Shown here: positions 5,010 through 6,474 of the stretch, one piece after another | How the letters are laid out: each line of letters begins with the position of its first letter | Numbering within the stretch: position 1 is the first letter of the stretch | From: an uncultured Actinomycetes bacterium | GTDB lineage: Bacteria; Actinomycetota; Actinomycetes; Nanopelagicales; Nanopelagicaceae | NCBI GenBank assembly: GCA_903867285.1 | Contig: CAIPQX010000126.1 | Span: 1 to 6,474, forward strand | DNA: 6,474 nucleotides | Reading direction: 5' to 3' | Position numbers and translations under genes: made by a program | Notes under the pieces: generated by a model | Told to the model about the DNA's origin: nothing | Databases searched by the model: none | Seen by the model: only the letters and a program-made list of their open reading frames with translations

Positions 5010-6474
5010 ATGATCGAGACCTACCTGCCGGCGCTAGCGCCACACCCGACGACGGGGAATATCACCAACATCATTACCGATCGCGTCGCTAAGGAGCCAG
5101 GTCGCGTCCTGCTCTCGCGCCCACTGGGTAATGGGTGGCAACCCGTCACAGCGGTAGAACTCGACCAGGAGATTCGCAGCGTTGCCAAAGGATTGGTTTC
5201 TCATGGAGTTGCTCGCGGAGATCGAGTCGCCATCATGGCCAAGACGCGTTACGAGTGGACCATCTTGGATTTTGCCATCATCTACTGCGGTGGCATAACG
5301 GTTCCTATCTATGAAACCTCCAGCGCCGAACAGGTAAAATGGATTTTGAGCGATTCAGCGAGCGTTCTGCTCGTTGTGGAATCTCCCAACTTGGCTGAGC
5401 TTGCAGAGCCGGTTCGTCCCGATACCTGCCGAGAAATTCTGACTATTACCGAAGATGCAATCCCAGCTTTGATCCTCGCTGGGCGAGATGTACCTGACTC
5501 GGTCATTGACGAGCGGATCAACTCCTTGGGGCCTGAGGATTTGATGACCTTGATTTATACCTCGGGCACTACTGGTAATCCCAAAGGCGTCACATTCACT
5601 CACGGCAATTTCATCTCAGAGTGCTCCAATGTCGTGCTCTATGCCCGCGTGGAATTTCTAAAGACGGGCGGATCCACCCTCCTCTTTCTGCCGATCGCAC
5701 ACGTTTTCGGACGCATGATTCAATTCGGTGCGATTCATGCTGGACTGCATCTCGCACACTGTGGGGATATAACTCGCCTCCCTCAGGATCTTGCATCTTT
5801 TAGACCAACTCTGGTGCTCGCGGTTCCGCGTATCTTCGAAAAGGTCTACAACAGCGCAGAGAACAAAGCGCACGAAGCTGGCAAGTCAAAGATCTTCAAG
5901 AAGGCGGTTGATATTGCCGTCGAATATTCCGAGGGGCTCGATTCTGGAACCTTCTCTTTCAAAAGTCGCGCGTTGCACCTGGTCTTCGACCGGTTGGTCT
6001 ATTCCAAAATTCGCAGCGGCTTAGGTGGCAAGGTTGAAGCAGCCATCTCTGGCGGCGCTCCGCTCAGCCCCCGTTTAGGACATTTCTTCAGAGGCGCTGG
6101 GATCAATATTCTGGAAGGTTATGGATTAACAGAGACGACCGCTGCTTCATCTCTCAATGTGCGCTCGGCCCAGAAGATTGGAAGCGTTGGTCGCCCCATT
6201 CCAGGAACTCGGATCAAGATTGCACCTGATGGCGAAGTTCTCGTGAAGGGCGCCGTCGTCATGAAGGGCTACTGGCAGAACGATGCAGCTACGAAAGAGT
6301 GCATGACCGAAGACGGATATTTTAAAACTGGCGATCTAGGGACCATCGATGGCGATGGATACCTCAGCATCGTGGGTCGCAAGAAAGAGATCATCGTAAC
6401 TTCGGGCGGCAAGAATGTAGCGCCAGAGGTTTTGGAAGATCGATTACGTGCCCACCCGCTCATCAGCCAGTGCA
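5010..6474 (+). CDS. fadD: Long-chain fatty-acid--CoA ligase (AMP-binding), 3' end cut off
   Basis: The frame is open from ATG 5010 to the window end, giving 488 codons of a family that is usually near 600 residues. It belongs to the long-chain (FadD15-like) branch of AMP-forming acyl-CoA synthetases, which activate fatty acids with ATP to acyl-adenylates and then acyl-CoA. TSGTTGNPKG (184-193) is the phosphate-binding loop. LPIAHVFGR (227-235) and VPRIFEKVYN (272-281) are typical of the long-chain branch. GYGLTETT (370-377) is the adenine-binding motif, TGD (440-442) contacts the ribose, and GRKKE (456-460) begins the hinge to the C-terminal domain. The catalytic lysine of the small domain lies beyond the window. 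The start is favoured by a TAGCGT box six bases upstream and by the absence of a ribosome binding site, which suggests a leaderless message. It is divergent from glk. The product could feed acyl-CoA to beta-oxidation or to acyltransferases such as the nearby PlsC; chain length is inferred. Confidence 0.93.
   Translation, partial: MIETYLPALAPHPTTGNITNIITDRVAKEPGRVLLSRPLGNGWQPVTAVELDQEIRSVAKGLVSHGVARGDRVAIMAKTRYEWTILDFAIIYCGGITVPIYETSSAEQVKWILSDSASVLLVVESPNLAELAEPVRPDTCREILTITEDAIPALILAGRDVPDSVIDERINSLGPEDLMTLIYTSGTTGNPKGVTFTHGNFISECSNVVLYARVEFLKTGGSTLLFLPIAHVFGRMIQFGAIHAGLHLAHCGDITRLPQDLASFRPTLVLAVPRIFEKVYNSAENKAHEAGKSKIFKKAVDIAVEYSEGLDSGTFSFKSRALHLVFDRLVYSKIRSGLGGKVEAAISGGAPLSPRLGHFFRGAGINILEGYGLTETTAASSLNVRSAQKIGSVGRPIPGTRIKIAPDGEVLVKGAVVMKGYWQNDAATKECMTEDGYFKTGDLGTIDGDGYLSIVGRKKEIIVTSGGKNVAPEVLEDRLRAHPLISQC

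Noticed and set aside
5030..5041. Perfect 12-base palindrome GGCGCTAGCGCC just inside the acyl-CoA synthetase gene.
   Set aside because: It lies in coding sequence (codons 7-11), and a palindrome of this length is expected about once or twice by chance in a window of this size.
5309..5873. Several overlapping minus-strand and off-frame open frames of 60-82 codons.
   Set aside because: They lie within the acyl-CoA synthetase gene, whose own frame carries all family motifs without a break.

Overview
The window looks like chromosomal DNA from an actinobacterium of moderate GC content. The evidence is an actinobacterial-type ROK glucokinase, a FadD15-like acyl-CoA synthetase, frequent GTG starts, and a divergent gene pair whose start codons lie six bases after TANNNT boxes, as in leaderless actinobacterial transcripts. 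A small-genome freshwater actinobacterium is my best guess, but that is inference. I see no mobile element, CRISPR array, tRNA or rRNA, and no gap between genes exceeds about 160 bases.

Layout. Bases 1-459 hold the 3' part of a LysE/RhtB-type exporter gene. Bases 564-1238 encode a stand-alone RecB/Cas4-like PD-(D/E)XK protein with a probable cysteine-bound metal cluster. It converges with, and overlaps by four bases, a PlsC-type acyltransferase (1235-1927, minus). Divergent from plsC is an alpha/beta hydrolase (2025-3137, plus) with an acidic linker and two C-terminal membrane segments. It converges on a secreted papain-like protein (3154-3843, minus). After a 157-base AT-rich gap with two inverted repeats comes a ROK glucokinase (4001-4948, minus). 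A 61-base divergent promoter region separates it from a long-chain acyl-CoA synthetase (5010 to the window end, plus), which is cut off by the window.

Together, plsC, the membrane-tethered esterase-like protein and the acyl-CoA synthetase suggest a small lipid-handling neighbourhood. Fatty acids would be activated to acyl-CoA, transferred to glycerolipid precursors, and possibly released or remodelled by the hydrolase. Glucokinase supplies glucose 6-phosphate and has no obvious direct link to this. The least characterised genes are the PD-(D/E)XK protein, the hydrolase-membrane fusion and the secreted papain-like protein. I found no clear evidence of a wholly new multi-gene system.
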